Positions 25,456 to 34,228 are shown, counted from the first letter of the stretch. The stretch: DNA of 64,000 nt from Lewinellaceae bacterium (GCA_020636375.1 JACJXZ010000005.1:248001-312000), one strand, 5' to 3'. Translations and numbers: made by a program. Notes: generated from the sequence alone by a model not told the origin.

Positions 25456-25857
25456 TTGACAAATATCATTGACATCCGCAAAGAAGCAACGGAAGCGCCC
25501 TACGAGGCCATCCTCTGGGAACGGGGAGAAGTGACCGCCCTATATTATGGTTTTGCTCAGGACATCGACCTCCGCGGCCGGGTCGTCGGCCAGGAGAACG
25601 GCAATGCCGTGCTTTGGGAACGGGGAGAAACTACGCTCTTATGGCCCGACGGCATGGCGCACGGCCTCAACGCCAGAGGGCAGGCAGCGGGAAGCGGATT
25701 CATCAACGGATCCGGGCAGGCCATCGTCTGGCAGGATGGGGCACTTACGGCTTTGGGCGCAAACACCAACGCCTACGCCATAAACCTGGCCGGCATGGTT
25801 GCCCGAGCGGAGTATTCCTATCCTTATAAGGCCATGCTGTGGAACCCGGTCCAGTGA
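25456..25857 (+). CDS. HAF-repeat protein fragment
   Basis: 133 residues from a TTG codon three bases after the preceding stop; no ATG is near the beginning. The sequence consists of about three repeats of the type AILWERGEVTALYYGFAQDI, then DLRGRVVGQENGNAVLWERG, with GLNARGQAAGSG and AINLAGMVARAE. This is the pattern of the HAF extracellular repeat family (N-x-x-G-Q-V-V-G plus LW-x-x-G). There is no signal peptide, so it is probably the 3' fragment of a longer secreted protein or a recombination remnant placed behind the AAA/nuclease gene. Confidence 0.5.
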   Translation: MTNIIDIRKEATEAPYEAILWERGEVTALYYGFAQDIDLRGRVVGQENGNAVLWERGETTLLWPDGMAHGLNARGQAAGSGFINGSGQAIVWQDGALTALGANTNAYAINLAGMVARAEYSYPYKAMLWNPVQ

Positions 25858-25862
25858 ACGCG

Positions 25863-28800
25863 CTACTCGGTGATGCTGATTAACAAGAAATCAAACTGGT
25901 GCTGCCGGCCCGGCGCGAAGTCATCCCCCAAAACATAACTGTACCGTACCCCAAAATCCACCTCCAGCAAGCGCAGGAAGCGCGCGTCAAAAGTCAGTTC
26001 CAGGCCGGCGGAGTTTTGTGTCCAGTTGCCGGTAAAAGGCGTGTCCGCTGTGAGCCAGGCGTGGTCGTAAAATACATTGGCCTTCACCCGTTTGAGGAAG
26101 GCGAGGCCGCCCAGTGCCCGGTCGGGATAGAACAGGGGCAGGCGGTAGTTGAAGCCCAGCTTGAATGCCTCGTCTCCGAATACAGTGCTGTACCCCCTGG
26201 GATAGACAAACAAATTGGAAAACCGGTAATTGTCGAGCACGTCCTGCCGCTGGTACAAGGTGTTGACGACAAAGCTGTGGTTGCGGCCCAGCCCCGGCAG
26301 GAAGAAGTCGGCCCTGCCCAGCAGCACGTCGCTCTGGTACGTGTCGTCGCCGAAGGTACTCCGGTAGCGCACATCGAGATAAAGCCCCAGGCGGGGGTTG
26401 AGATGCTGGAGGGCCTGGCGCCGGAAGCTGCGGAAAACCAGGCGGAGGCTCATGGCGTCGAGGCTGGTATTCCGCAAAGGTTCTTTAAACAGGAAATCCA
26501 GTTCGTCGATCCTTCCGGGGCCGACGGTGATGGTGTCCCGCGAATTGGCCGGGTTGTCGAAATTGCCGTCCACGGCCAACCCGATGTTCTGGTAGTCGGC
26601 CCGCAGGAGCAGGCTGTTGAAAAAGTTGCCTCTGGTCAGGTTCAGGGGGAGGGCCAGGCCCCCGGAAACCCTGTTTTCCCGCCACCCTTCGACGTAGGCG
26701 TTGGAATAGATGGTGGTGTCGTTTCCCGGAACGAAATTGTAGATAACGGCGGAGCGGTTGGAAGAAACGAAACTGGCGTTGAAATAAGGATACAACTCTG
26801 CATAAGAGGCGCCCGCTGAAAACGACCATTCCTGTTCGTTGACATTGTAAAAACCGCCGGCCTCCATGGAGAGGGTGCCGAATTTGTTGTCGGAAAGCAC
26901 CCGGGCGCCGTAGGTTGGGGGTTCGAGCAAGGGGAGCCAGCTGTGGGGATTGACGATCCCGCTCCATTTATTGAATTTTTTGACCGGGAAGGCCTCCTGC
27001 CCCACCCTGCCCACTATACTGCCGCCTTCCTGTTCGGCCAGCATGCCGGCATAAGACGTGCCTGCCGGGCTGGCGCCATCGAACGGTTTCCACAATGCCT
27101 GATCCAGCTCTACTTCCAGGAGATTATACCCCCGGGGATGAAACTCGCTGTAGGCCAGCTTGCGCCCGTCCGGAGAAACGGCGGGCTGGAAGGCGCCCAG
27201 GGGAGAGTCCGTCAGCTGAAAGAGGGCCCTGTCCTTTAAGCGGAGGGCAAAAATGTTGTTGACGCCCGTGTAGGTTCCGGAGAAATAGACGTATTCGCCC
27301 TTCGGAAAAGGGTGGCTGATTTGCTGCTCAGAAGGCGGGATAAGAACTTCCGCCGCACCGGTTTCTGCCTGAACCAGGTGCAGGGCCTGGGTTTCGCCTT
27401 CCTGAGCCACCACGGCAATGTGCTGCCCATCTTCCGCCCAGCGCGGGAAGCTGTAAAAATAATTTTCCGGGTTGGGCAGTTCGCGGAGCAGGGCCCCGGC
27501 CTCCGCATCCAGGATGACGAGGCGGTACTGCCCGTACTCATCCGCCTCCGCCGCCACGATCTGCCGGGCATCGGGAGAGAGGTCCGGCGAGAAATATTTG
27601 GTGCGGGAGGTAAGCTTTTTCTTTTGCCCGGTTCGGATATCGAAGGTGCGGACGATCGAGAAGTTTTTATTGTGCCAGCGGGGATCATAACCGATTTCTG
27701 CCCAGCAGAGCCGGCCGGCGGCCGCCGACAAGGCAGTATTCAGCGGGCCCGGCACGACCCCCGGCTCGGCGAGTTTCCGCTCCCGGCCGTCCGGGCCGAT
27801 GGCGACGTATGCCGGGATGCGGTCGTAGCCGCTTTTGGCCACGACGAGCGTGCTATCGTCCAGGTACACGGGGTTGGCATAATCCGTGATATTCTTTTTG
27901 GATGCCGTATTGACTTGTCTGGCAGCAGAGGCCGCCCTACCCTTTTCTTCCGCTTTCCAGGTTTGCTCCAAATCCTGCATGGTGTTTTGATATAACGCCC
28001 TGGTGCTCATCCCCGTCTTCTTCTTCAGGCTTCGGTTGAACGGGTAAAAAAGCCCCCGGTAGCGGGTGGCGTCGGCGATGACGCCCGCCCAGATTTCCCT
28101 GCCGAATTCCCGGCGGGCGTAGGCCGTCAGGTGGTAGCCCAGGTTGTACCAGTCGGGCACGAAGTCCTTCAGCGAGCCGGCGGCCGCCTTCTCGTAGGAG
28201 TACCGCATGTCGTTGAGCAGCAAAGAGCGGTATTCCATCGTAAAAGCAGGCAGGCGGCCCCGGCCCGAGGCGGTAAGGGCTGTTTCCATCACGGTGGCGT
28301 CCCCTTCCAGGTACCAGCGGGGCAGGGCCAGGCCGTACATACCGCCCCAGCCCCAGGAGCCGAAGAGGGTTTTCACCAGCCGGGTCACGCCGTTCTTCGA
28401 GTTCCCGAACTGCTGCACGTGCCGGTATTCGTGGATGGCCAGCCCGTCCAGCCAGTTGGTGGCATAGTTGAACTGGGGCGGCGTCAGGTAGAACTCCGAC
28501 CGGAAAGGGCCAACGGTGACAAACCCGTTGGAGATGATCGTCTGGTTCTGCAGCAGGATGGTTACCTTTTGCCGCTCTTCGCCGACTGATTCGGCGTGGT
28601 TGTCCCACAGGTAGTGCACCACATTGGCCACCCGCTGCCCAGCCGGCTCCAGCCCCTGCGGGAAGATTACCTGCACCCGATCCGTATGGATTTGGTTCCA
28701 CTTCAGCGAAAGCGGGTTGGCGCCGATGGTGTTGGCGGGAATCTGGGCGGTCAACAGGGAGGCCAGGGCCAGCAGAATACCCGTTAAAGCGTACTGCGTT

Positions 28801-28880
28801 ATTTTCAACCGATTCCTCAGAGGTGGGGAGAGCAATTCGCAAAATCTTCTTCCATTGAGTATAAAAGTTAGTATTGTCAT
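25863..28880 (-). CDS. Outer-membrane metalloprotease with PD40 propeller and beta-barrel
   Basis: 1005 residues in the longest frame; the signal peptide (YALTGILLALASLLTAQ) lies at about 30-46, so the true start is probably internal or upstream of a basic region. Residues about 60-300 form a peptidase-MA-like domain with zinc motif HEYRH (His150, Glu151, His154) and WYLEGDATVMET (Glu192/Glu199) as the likely third ligand. About 340-620 hold WD40-like PD40 repeats (FSPDLSPDARQIVAAEAD, FQPAVSPDGRKLAYSEF). The last 350 residues are an outer-membrane barrel (LGRADFFLPGLGRNHSFVVN, ending FDFLLISITE). The arrangement suggests a surface-anchored periplasmic protease; substrate unknown. Confidence 0.85.
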   Translation of the reverse strand: MTILTFILNGRRFCELLSPPLRNRLKITQYALTGILLALASLLTAQIPANTIGANPLSLKWNQIHTDRVQVIFPQGLEPAGQRVANVVHYLWDNHAESVGEERQKVTILLQNQTIISNGFVTVGPFRSEFYLTPPQFNYATNWLDGLAIHEYRHVQQFGNSKNGVTRLVKTLFGSWGWGGMYGLALPRWYLEGDATVMETALTASGRGRLPAFTMEYRSLLLNDMRYSYEKAAAGSLKDFVPDWYNLGYHLTAYARREFGREIWAGVIADATRYRGLFYPFNRSLKKKTGMSTRALYQNTMQDLEQTWKAEEKGRAASAARQVNTASKKNITDYANPVYLDDSTLVVAKSGYDRIPAYVAIGPDGRERKLAEPGVVPGPLNTALSAAAGRLCWAEIGYDPRWHNKNFSIVRTFDIRTGQKKKLTSRTKYFSPDLSPDARQIVAAEADEYGQYRLVILDAEAGALLRELPNPENYFYSFPRWAEDGQHIAVVAQEGETQALHLVQAETGAAEVLIPPSEQQISHPFPKGEYVYFSGTYTGVNNIFALRLKDRALFQLTDSPLGAFQPAVSPDGRKLAYSEFHPRGYNLLEVELDQALWKPFDGASPAGTSYAGMLAEQEGGSIVGRVGQEAFPVKKFNKWSGIVNPHSWLPLLEPPTYGARVLSDNKFGTLSMEAGGFYNVNEQEWSFSAGASYAELYPYFNASFVSSNRSAVIYNFVPGNDTTIYSNAYVEGWRENRVSGGLALPLNLTRGNFFNSLLLRADYQNIGLAVDGNFDNPANSRDTITVGPGRIDELDFLFKEPLRNTSLDAMSLRLVFRSFRRQALQHLNPRLGLYLDVRYRSTFGDDTYQSDVLLGRADFFLPGLGRNHSFVVNTLYQRQDVLDNYRFSNLFVYPRGYSTVFGDEAFKLGFNYRLPLFYPDRALGGLAFLKRVKANVFYDHAWLTADTPFTGNWTQNSAGLELTFDARFLRLLEVDFGVRYSYVLGDDFAPGRQHQFDFLLISITE

Positions 28881-29119
28881 AGAAGTAATACTGTGGGTTA
28901 CCGTCGGAGCAATTTAGAAAAACGGGCAACTATCTAAATTTTGTGCCCTTTGTGTTTTCGTGGCAAAAAGCGCCCGGCCCCTCTATTACAAAATAACAAC
29001 AAAAAAATTATCAAAAAAACTGCCACCCCTCTCCCCTACCCTCTGTCAAACGATGGAAATTAAAAATTCGGAACCTATCGCTTCAACTTCGACGCTCTTT
29101 TAACTCATTTTCTCAAACC
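28881..29119. other. Intergenic, no gene seen
   Basis: About 240 bases between divergent genes. AT-rich, with TTTGTG words near 28937-28960 but no clear TTTG-N19-TAnnTTTG promoter that I can place, and no small reading frame with protein-like character. Confidence 0.4.
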
Positions 29120-29608
29120 ATGAAAACCATCACACGTATGAAGTACGTCATGTTTCCGCTGGCGCTGGCCGGCCTGTTGTTTACCGTTTCCTGCAACAAG
29201 GACGACGAAAATTCCACGCCGGACAAGACCGGCCTGCTCACCGCCCACAGCTGGGTGCTGCAGGACCTCACCGTCAGCCCGGCCTACGACTGGTTCGGCG
29301 ACGGCAGCCCGATCACAGACATCTACGCGCTCTTCCCGGTTTGCGCTCAGGACGACTACACCACCTTCCACAGAGACGGCAAAGCCTACTTCAACGAAGG
29401 CGCCAAAAAGTGCTTCGCTTCCGATCCCCAGGAAAGGGCCGGCACCTGGGCCTGGCAGGACGGCGAAACCGCCGTGTCCGTCACTGAAAACGGAGAAACC
29501 GAGAAGTGGAACGTTACTAAACTGACGGCCGCCGAGCTGGTAGCAGCGTTCACCGTCACTGAAGATGGGGTGACTTATACCTTCACCTCCTCCTATCGCA
29601 AGAAGTGA
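29120..29608 (+). CDS. Lipoprotein, lipocalin-like domain
   Basis: 162 residues with a lipoprotein signal (LAGLLFTVSC, Cys25) followed by NKDDEN, a typical tether. The mature part begins LLTAHSWVLQDLTVSPAYDW and ends with alternating strands (VTYTFTSSYRKK). Such W-x-L openings and beta-rich ends are common in the small lipocalin-like lipoproteins of Bacteroidota. A second possible start (MKYVM) lies six codons in. A perfect 17-bp inverted repeat follows the stop. Confidence 0.7.
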   Translation: MKTITRMKYVMFPLALAGLLFTVSCNKDDENSTPDKTGLLTAHSWVLQDLTVSPAYDWFGDGSPITDIYALFPVCAQDDYTTFHRDGKAYFNEGAKKCFASDPQERAGTWAWQDGETAVSVTENGETEKWNVTKLTAAELVAAFTVTEDGVTYTFTSSYRKK

Positions 29609-29614
29609 GTTCCC

Positions 29615-29665
29615 GGGTTCAGTTTTTGATGTCCCCCGCATCCGGAACCATCAAAAACTGAACCC
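29615..29665 (+). terminator. 17-bp perfect inverted repeat, likely terminator
   Basis: GGGTTCAGTTTTTGATG (29615-29631) and CATCAAAAACTGAACCC (29649-29665). The stem contains its own T and A runs but is not followed by a T tract, so it is a weak or processing-type terminator. Confidence 0.55.
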
Positions 29666-29719
29666 CTGTCACAAAATTTAAAACGGTAGTTAATACACCG
29701 CCTTAAAAACCTTTTAATC

Positions 29720-30409
29720 ATGAATCAATCAACCAGAGTATCGCTCGTCACCACTCCGCACAAGGGCATCCGCAACTTCCTCGCCCAGCTGTCCCTTCAG
29801 GCGGGATTCACCGATTATGCCGACCGGGCAGCCGTAGAAGCCCTAAAACAGCGCTTCGAAGAAATCTGCGTCCTGCTGGAAGAGCACGCCGCGTCGGAGA
29901 ACAACTTCATCCTGCCCGCCCTGGAGGCCCGCGTGCCCGGCAGCGCCGCCCACGACGAGGCGGACCACGAAGAGCTGCACCAACTCCAGGACAGCCTGCT
30001 TGCCCAGTTGAACCATATCCTCGACAGCAACCATACCGGCCAGGAAGCCCGGCAGTTGGGCTACGCCTTCTACCAGGGCCTGAGCCGCCTCCACGCCGGC
30101 CACCTCGAACACATGCTGGAAGAAGAAACCGTCACCCAGGTGCTGATGTGGCAGCATTTCACCGATGAGGAAATGATGCAAATCCACGGGCAGGTCATTC
30201 GCAGCATTGCACCCCCTGTCATGCTCGCCTGGATGAAATACATCCTGCCGGCACAAACTCCGGATGAGCGCCTCCAACTGCTCGGCGGCATGCAGGCCAG
30301 CGCCCCGGCGCCCTTCTTCCGGCAGGTGCTGGGCGTAGCCAGGGAGGTGTTGCCGGTATCTGCCTATATCCAGTTGGAGGCCGGACTGACAAGCGCTGTG
30401 GCTGGCTGA
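29720..30409 (+). CDS. Hemerythrin-like (HHE) domain protein
   Basis: 229 residues, cytoplasmic. The helical iron-binding pattern is visible: His14 in TTPHKGIRNF, His56 and Glu60 in LLEEHAASENNFILPAL, His83/His87 in DEADHEELHQLQ, and HAGHLEHMLEEE near 124-135. Such proteins hold a di-iron centre and act in oxygen, nitric-oxide or iron sensing, or repair. The C-terminal 70 residues (ARGE-free, with FFRQVLGVAREVLP) extend beyond the HHE domain. It lies between two lipoprotein genes in the same direction. Confidence 0.85.
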   Translation: MNQSTRVSLVTTPHKGIRNFLAQLSLQAGFTDYADRAAVEALKQRFEEICVLLEEHAASENNFILPALEARVPGSAAHDEADHEELHQLQDSLLAQLNHILDSNHTGQEARQLGYAFYQGLSRLHAGHLEHMLEEETVTQVLMWQHFTDEEMMQIHGQVIRSIAPPVMLAWMKYILPAQTPDERLQLLGGMQASAPAPFFRQVLGVAREVLPVSAYIQLEAGLTSAVAG

Positions 30410-30481
30410 GAGCCGTTGTCTGTTGTCCGTTGCTACCGACGCCAGATTCACTCATTCACCATAAAATTTAAATCAAGAACA

Positions 30482-31258
30482 ATGAAGTCACCCATGTTTT
30501 CCAGGCTGTTGCTCGGCATTGCAGCTCTGGGCCTTTCTTTTACTTCCTGCAAAAAAGACGATGAACAGCCTTCGCCCATCCAGCAGCAGGATGGGTTCTT
30601 TTACGGCGAGAAGGCGGCTCTCGGGCAGTCGGAAACCCAGGCTTACGTCCGGATCGGCGACGACGGCGCGCCGGTAGAAGCAGGCATCATTGTGCCGGAA
30701 GCGGCCATGGCCAGCCTGGACACCCACGCCGTCATGCTGAGCCTCGATTTGCCGGCTAAAGCCAGGAGCCTGACCGCCTACCAGCACATGATGTTCGACT
30801 GGATGCCGCACGGGCACGAGCCGGAAGGCTTGTTTGACAAACCGCACTTCGACCTGCATTTCTATTATACCAGCGAGGCCGAACGCGTGGCTATCCAGGC
30901 CACCGACACGGTTCAGTTCATGAAACCCGTAGAAGGCGGCTATATCCCCGCCCCTTATATCAACATCGGCGGCGTGCCGCAGATGGGCGCCCACTGGATT
31001 GACCCCACCGGATCGCCTTTTAACGGCGAACCGTTCACCTCGGTGCTCATCTATGGTTCCTACGACGGGGAAGTTACTTTCCTCGAACCCATGATCACCC
31101 GGTCGTTTATCGAACAGGAGAAGACATTCCAGTTGCCCATCCTGCAGCCGGATCAGTTCCCGGAAGCAGGCAAATACTACCCAACGGTTTATGGCGTGGA
31201 ATATGACGCTGCCCGCAGGCAGTACCGCCTGTATGTCGGCGGCTTTCTGAAAGATTAA
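30482..31258 (+). CDS. DUF5602/TTHB210-like lipoprotein
   Basis: 258 residues from the ATG at 30482, with a lipoprotein signal (ALGLSFTSCKKDDE). The mature protein has the DUF5602 signature: EAAMASLDTHAVMLSLDLPA, then YQHMMFDWMPHGHEPEGLFD and KPHFDLHFYYTSEAER, with a His-rich HGHEP...PHFDLHF segment that could bind metal. Similar domains occur in Thermus TTHB210. The biochemical role is unknown. The longer frame starting at 30416 runs through the promoter region and is rejected. A terminator lies at 31289. Confidence 0.8.
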   Translation: MKSPMFSRLLLGIAALGLSFTSCKKDDEQPSPIQQQDGFFYGEKAALGQSETQAYVRIGDDGAPVEAGIIVPEAAMASLDTHAVMLSLDLPAKARSLTAYQHMMFDWMPHGHEPEGLFDKPHFDLHFYYTSEAERVAIQATDTVQFMKPVEGGYIPAPYINIGGVPQMGAHWIDPTGSPFNGEPFTSVLIYGSYDGEVTFLEPMITRSFIEQEKTFQLPILQPDQFPEAGKYYPTVYGVEYDAARRQYRLYVGGFLKD

Positions 31259-31288
31259 GAGTAATGGAGTTTTATTGATGACCATCGG

Positions 31289-31321
31289 GAGCATCGGCGC
31301 CCGGCGTGCCGGTGCTCTTTT
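31289..31321 (+). terminator. Rho-independent terminator
   Basis: Stem GAGCATCGGC (31289-31298) pairs with GCCGGTGCTC (31308-31317), with additional GC pairs inside, followed by TTTT. Confidence 0.8.
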
Positions 31322-31357
31322 GCCTTGAAAAACGCAATCTCCCAACACCGCAATGCC

Positions 31358-32110
31358 ATGAAATCCTATCTGCTTGTCATTGCCCTGCTCATCCTGTATA
31401 CTCTTGGATGCAGAGGGAAAAAAAACAACCCTTTCCGCCCCGAAGCCCTCTCCCGCCACCAATGGGAACTGGTTCGCTACGCTTCCGGCATCGGCCAGAC
31501 CAACCCCATCGAAGGCAGCCGCATCACCCTGCACTTCGAGGGCGATACGTTGCGCGGCCTGGCCGGCTGCAACGGATACTTTGCCAACTGGGAATACCGG
31601 GGATACGACTACCTCGCCGTTTCCGGCCAGGTCGGCACGACGGAGATGTACTGCGATGGGCTAATGAAGCAGGAAGCGCTTTACCTGGACATCCTTTCGC
31701 AGGCTTCCACTTTCATCGTCAACGACACGCTCCTGCAGCTGAGCGGGCCCGCCGGCTTCCTGGTGTTTGTCCCTGCCGGCCCCGACGGCACGCCGCCCGA
31801 ACCTTCCAGGCAGTTCCTCGCCGGCTATTTCCTGGCGGGCAATGAGGTGAGTATTTTCCGGGACTGCGCCGACACTACTGTGGTTTTCTGGCTGGAGGAC
31901 GAAACGAACGCGCTGGACAGCCTGTACCGGGCCGCTACCGGCGGACAGGAATACCAGCCTGTATATCTGGAGATCGAGGCCCGCAAGCTGCCCCGGCTGA
32001 ACCTGGGTTATGCTTCGGAATATGACGGGCTAATCAGAGTGACGCGCATACGGAAGGTTGCTTTGCCTGATCCGGAAGATGCTTGTTTTCGGGGTATGAC
32101 CTGGGGATAA
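31358..32110 (+). CDS. META-domain (HslJ-like) lipoprotein
   Basis: 250 residues from the ATG at 31358; lipobox LYTLGC (about residue 18). The META domain follows: RHQWELVRYASGIGQTNPIE, ITLHFEGDTLRGLAGCNGYF and MYCDGLMKQEALYLDIL, with the Cys pair typical of HslJ. The C-terminal part (FLAGYFLAGNEVSIFRDCAD ... PVYLEIEARKL) resembles the small beta domain found attached to META and NlpE-like lipoproteins; this second assignment is tentative. HslJ-type proteins are heat- and stress-linked, and the neighbours here fit that. Confidence 0.78.
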   Translation: MKSYLLVIALLILYTLGCRGKKNNPFRPEALSRHQWELVRYASGIGQTNPIEGSRITLHFEGDTLRGLAGCNGYFANWEYRGYDYLAVSGQVGTTEMYCDGLMKQEALYLDILSQASTFIVNDTLLQLSGPAGFLVFVPAGPDGTPPEPSRQFLAGYFLAGNEVSIFRDCADTTVVFWLEDETNALDSLYRAATGGQEYQPVYLEIEARKLPRLNLGYASEYDGLIRVTRIRKVALPDPEDACFRGMTWG

Positions 32111-32140
32111 AAAAAAACGGGCCACTTTCAAGTGGCCCGT
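32109..32140 (-). terminator. Rho-independent terminator for the CsbD gene
   Basis: ACGGGCCACTT/AAGTGGCCCGT around a two-base loop (32117-32140). On the minus strand eight T residues follow; it lies seven bases after the csbD-like stop. Confidence 0.9.
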
Positions 32141-32146
32141 CCGGGG

Positions 32147-32338
32147 TCAGAACCGGTCGATCAGTTCTTTGACTTCCTGCTTGGTCTTGCCCAGCTTTTG
32201 CTGCAAACGGCCCAGCAGTTGTTCTTCCTGGCCCTCTGCATAGGTGAGGTCGTCGTCGGTCAATTGGCCGTACTCTTCTTTGAGTTTGCCTTTGATCATA
32301 TTCCAGTTTCCACGGATTTTATCGGTGATGGCACTCAT
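32147..32338 (-). CDS. CsbD-family stress protein
   Basis: 63 residues: MSAITDKIRGNWNMIKGKLK, then EEYGQLTDDDLTYAEGQEEQ and LLGRLQQKLGKTKQEVKE, the full CsbD consensus (W-x-x-x-K-G-x-x-K-E ... LT-DDDL ... G). Small, acidic, helical and cytoplasmic. CsbD proteins are induced by general stress in many bacteria without a known biochemical activity. The downstream terminator makes it the last gene of its transcript. Confidence 0.93.
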   Translation of the reverse strand: MSAITDKIRGNWNMIKGKLKEEYGQLTDDDLTYAEGQEEQLLGRLQQKLGKTKQEVKELIDRF

Positions 32339-32400
32339 GGTGTTATTATTTCTGGTTAAAAAAATTTACTTCGGTTAGTTGGCTGCTGAATCCGGGGAGA

Positions 32401-32823
32401 TCAGCTCTCGAAAGCCTCATTCCATTGTTGCTCAATATCACTCATCGATTTCCGGATATCGGCTTTCACTTCCTGCCAGTTGCCTTCGACATTTTCGCCG
32501 AGGCGGTTCAGCTCCTGGCCAAGTTCTTTATTCCACGCCTCGAGTTGGTTGATCTGCTGGCGGATTTCTTCGGCAGCTTCGTCGGAGGCGGTATTCAATT
32601 GGGCTTCGAGGTTTTCGACTTTGACGCCTATATCTCTTCGCATCTCTTCGATATCGGCGCGAAGTTCTTCCTGCTCGGTGCGGAAGGCGTCAGCTACTTC
32701 TTCGGCGGCTTGATCCATATCCTCGGCGGCTTTGTCTGCCGCAGAATTGTTGTTGTTGCAGGAAGCCAGGCTCGCCAGGCTGAACAGCGCCAGAGCAAGG
32801 ACCCATAAATTCAGGGTTTTCAT
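32401..32823 (-). CDS. Coiled-coil lipoprotein
   Basis: 140 residues; lipoprotein signal ending SLASLASC (Cys22) followed by an Asn run. The mature part is an uninterrupted acidic heptad-rich helix (EEVADAFRTEQEELRADIEE ... QQINQLEAWNKELGQELNRL). It is probably a periplasmic coiled-coil anchored to a membrane. No family assignment. It lies 62 bases upstream of the csbD-like gene on the same strand. Confidence 0.7.
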   Translation of the reverse strand: MKTLNLWVLALALFSLASLASCNNNNSAADKAAEDMDQAAEEVADAFRTEQEELRADIEEMRRDIGVKVENLEAQLNTASDEAAEEIRQQINQLEAWNKELGQELNRLGENVEGNWQEVKADIRKSMSDIEQQWNEAFES

Positions 32824-32868
32824 GTCGTTTAAATTTAATTGGTTACTAAAATTGGTTTCTGGTAATGG

Positions 32869-33600
32869 TCAGTCATAGAAATCAGTTGGTTCAATATTAT
32901 TCGCAGGTTCAGGTTTTTCATTTTCTACCTTTGCCGGCCTGATGCGGGCGAAGTACACCTGAAGGCCGATGGAGAAGTCGATCTGGTTGGTATAGGTCTG
33001 CGTGTTTGTGTTAATATCGTTGAAGATAATCTCGGCATTACTGCGTGCCCAGTTATATTTCAGCTGAGCTTCTATACCTATTGCGTCATTGGACAGGATG
33101 GTAAAGCCGGGGCCAATACCTATAGCAAGCACATCGTTGGAAACAGTCTGGCTCACCCCATCGATCGACACCTGGCTTTCGGAGCTGCCGAAGCCAGCTG
33201 TAGCTTCCAGGAAGAAAGCTTTATCCTGCCCGACCGGCAGGTATACGCGGGTGAACGGGCCGAACAGTAAATCACTATCGAATGATTTCTCGTAATCTGT
33301 GTTGGGGTCGTTGATGTCTTTAGGCTCGCGAAGCCGGTTCAGGGTATAATCCATACCAATGCCCAATGTCCACCGGTCCAGGAGGAAATATCCCACAGCC
33401 GGGGCGATGTTGAACTGGGTCGTCCGCGCTCCTTCGTTACTGACCGACACGCCTTCTGCTTCCACATCTACCGAGGATTCAGCGGCGGAAAAGCCCAGGG
33501 TGCCGCCCATCATGAAGTTGCCCTGGCTGAAGGGCTGAGCTGGCAGGGACAGGTTGAAAATCAGGGTTAAAACGGACAGAAATATCAATCTGAGTGTCAT
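32869..33600 (-). CDS. Outer-membrane beta-barrel protein
   Basis: 243 residues from the ATG at 33600, where a signal peptide begins (MTLRLIFLSVLTLIFNLSLPAQ). The longer frame to 33849 crosses a hairpin repeat and is rejected. Eight or so amphipathic strands are visible (NIAPAVGYFLLDRWTLGIGM, SDLLFGPFTRVYLPV, QIDFSIGLQVYFARI). After the barrel a short acidic tail (ENEKPEPANNIEPTDFYD) extends past the last strand, which is unusual. OmpW/OprF-N-like size. Porin or adhesin function unknown. Confidence 0.78.
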   Translation of the reverse strand: MTLRLIFLSVLTLIFNLSLPAQPFSQGNFMMGGTLGFSAAESSVDVEAEGVSVSNEGARTTQFNIAPAVGYFLLDRWTLGIGMDYTLNRLREPKDINDPNTDYEKSFDSDLLFGPFTRVYLPVGQDKAFFLEATAGFGSSESQVSIDGVSQTVSNDVLAIGIGPGFTILSNDAIGIEAQLKYNWARSNAEIIFNDINTNTQTYTNQIDFSIGLQVYFARIRPAKVENEKPEPANNIEPTDFYD

Positions 33601-33788
33601 TGCAAGGAGTTTATTTTCACGGTTTCCAAAACACGCAACGCAGCATGCCGGAAACCTTTTAATATGGCACAACAAACTGGTTAACAGCATTTTATTGCAC
33701 AACATTTTCTTATAAAACTCCTTAATGCGCCTTCGTGTTCGCTCATCCGGCGCCTTATCTTCCAAAGAACCCCGGCAGGCTTGCATAA

Positions 33789-33896
33789 ATGGGCTACCCG
33801 TCTGAGGTTGGACAGCAGAAAGGGGAAAGCCGAGCGGAGTCGAGGCCAAGCGTGTGCAGGAGGCATGGAGTGTCCAACCTTAGACGGGTAGCCCAT
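33789..33896. repeat. MITE-like element with 26-bp terminal inverted repeats
   Basis: ATGGGCTACCCGTCTGAGGT continues to 33814; its reverse complement at 33871-33896 differs by one base in 26. The whole is 108 bp with a 56-bp non-coding centre and is flanked by ATAAATGG-like words (CATAAATGGG / CATAAATGGT). No transposase. Confidence 0.85.
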
Positions 33897-33902
33897 AAAT
33901 GG

Positions 33903-34115
33903 TTATCTCCTCCAGGCTAAATAGCTGCCCGTCAGGCTAACCAACCCCAGAACGAGGTACAGAACGGCCTTCTGCTGCCCGGATTCATTCTGGGCAGACA
34001 ATTCCATCCCCAGCACTTCCAGGCTCGCGGAAGCTTCCTGATAAGTATTGACCGCTAAGACTATTAATACAATGCCAGCTATCAAAAGGAGGATGGCCAT
34101 TAGTTTTTTCATCAT
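33903..34115 (-). CDS. Small two-helix membrane protein, DUF3185-like
   Basis: 70 residues: MMKKLMAILLLIAGIVLIVL (helix 1), a short loop with SLEVLGMELSAQNESGQQKA, and VLYLVLGLVSLTGSYLAWRR (helix 2). Length, helix positions and the GIVLIVLAVN / LGLVSLTGS words fit DUF3185, a family of small membrane proteins found with stress genes. It lies at the edge of the hairpin element. Confidence 0.7.
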   Translation of the reverse strand: MMKKLMAILLLIAGIVLIVLAVNTYQEASASLEVLGMELSAQNESGQQKAVLYLVLGLVSLTGSYLAWRR

Positions 34116-34136
34116 TCGTGTTTTTTAAAAGTTTAT

Positions 34137-34217
34137 TTATACCCGGCGGCCGGCGATCAGCCGGAGAAGCACGGCAACAATAGCCAGGACGAGTAAAATG
34201 TGGACAACACAGGGCAT
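34137..34217 (-). pseudogene. C-terminal piece of a small lmo0937/DUF5670-like membrane protein
   Basis: In the minus strand the frame ends VVHILLVLAIVAVLLRLIAG RRV-stop. This is close to the second helix of the small lmo0937-type membrane proteins (IIHILLVIAVIAVLLRVI). The family's N-terminal helix is not present upstream; instead the DNA carries the end of an outer-membrane protein gene. An ATG at 34217 would give only 26 residues. I call it a remnant, although a single-helix peptide could be expressed. Confidence 0.45.
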
Positions 34218-34228
34218 GAAACACTGTA

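Noticed and set aside
30416..30481. Longer form of the DUF5602 lipoprotein
   Set aside because: The added 22 residues lie before the lipoprotein signal and read through a stutter sequence.
32869..33849. Longer form of the barrel protein starting at 33849
   Set aside because: The extra 83 residues cross the inverted-repeat element and precede the signal peptide; the ATG at 33600 is better.
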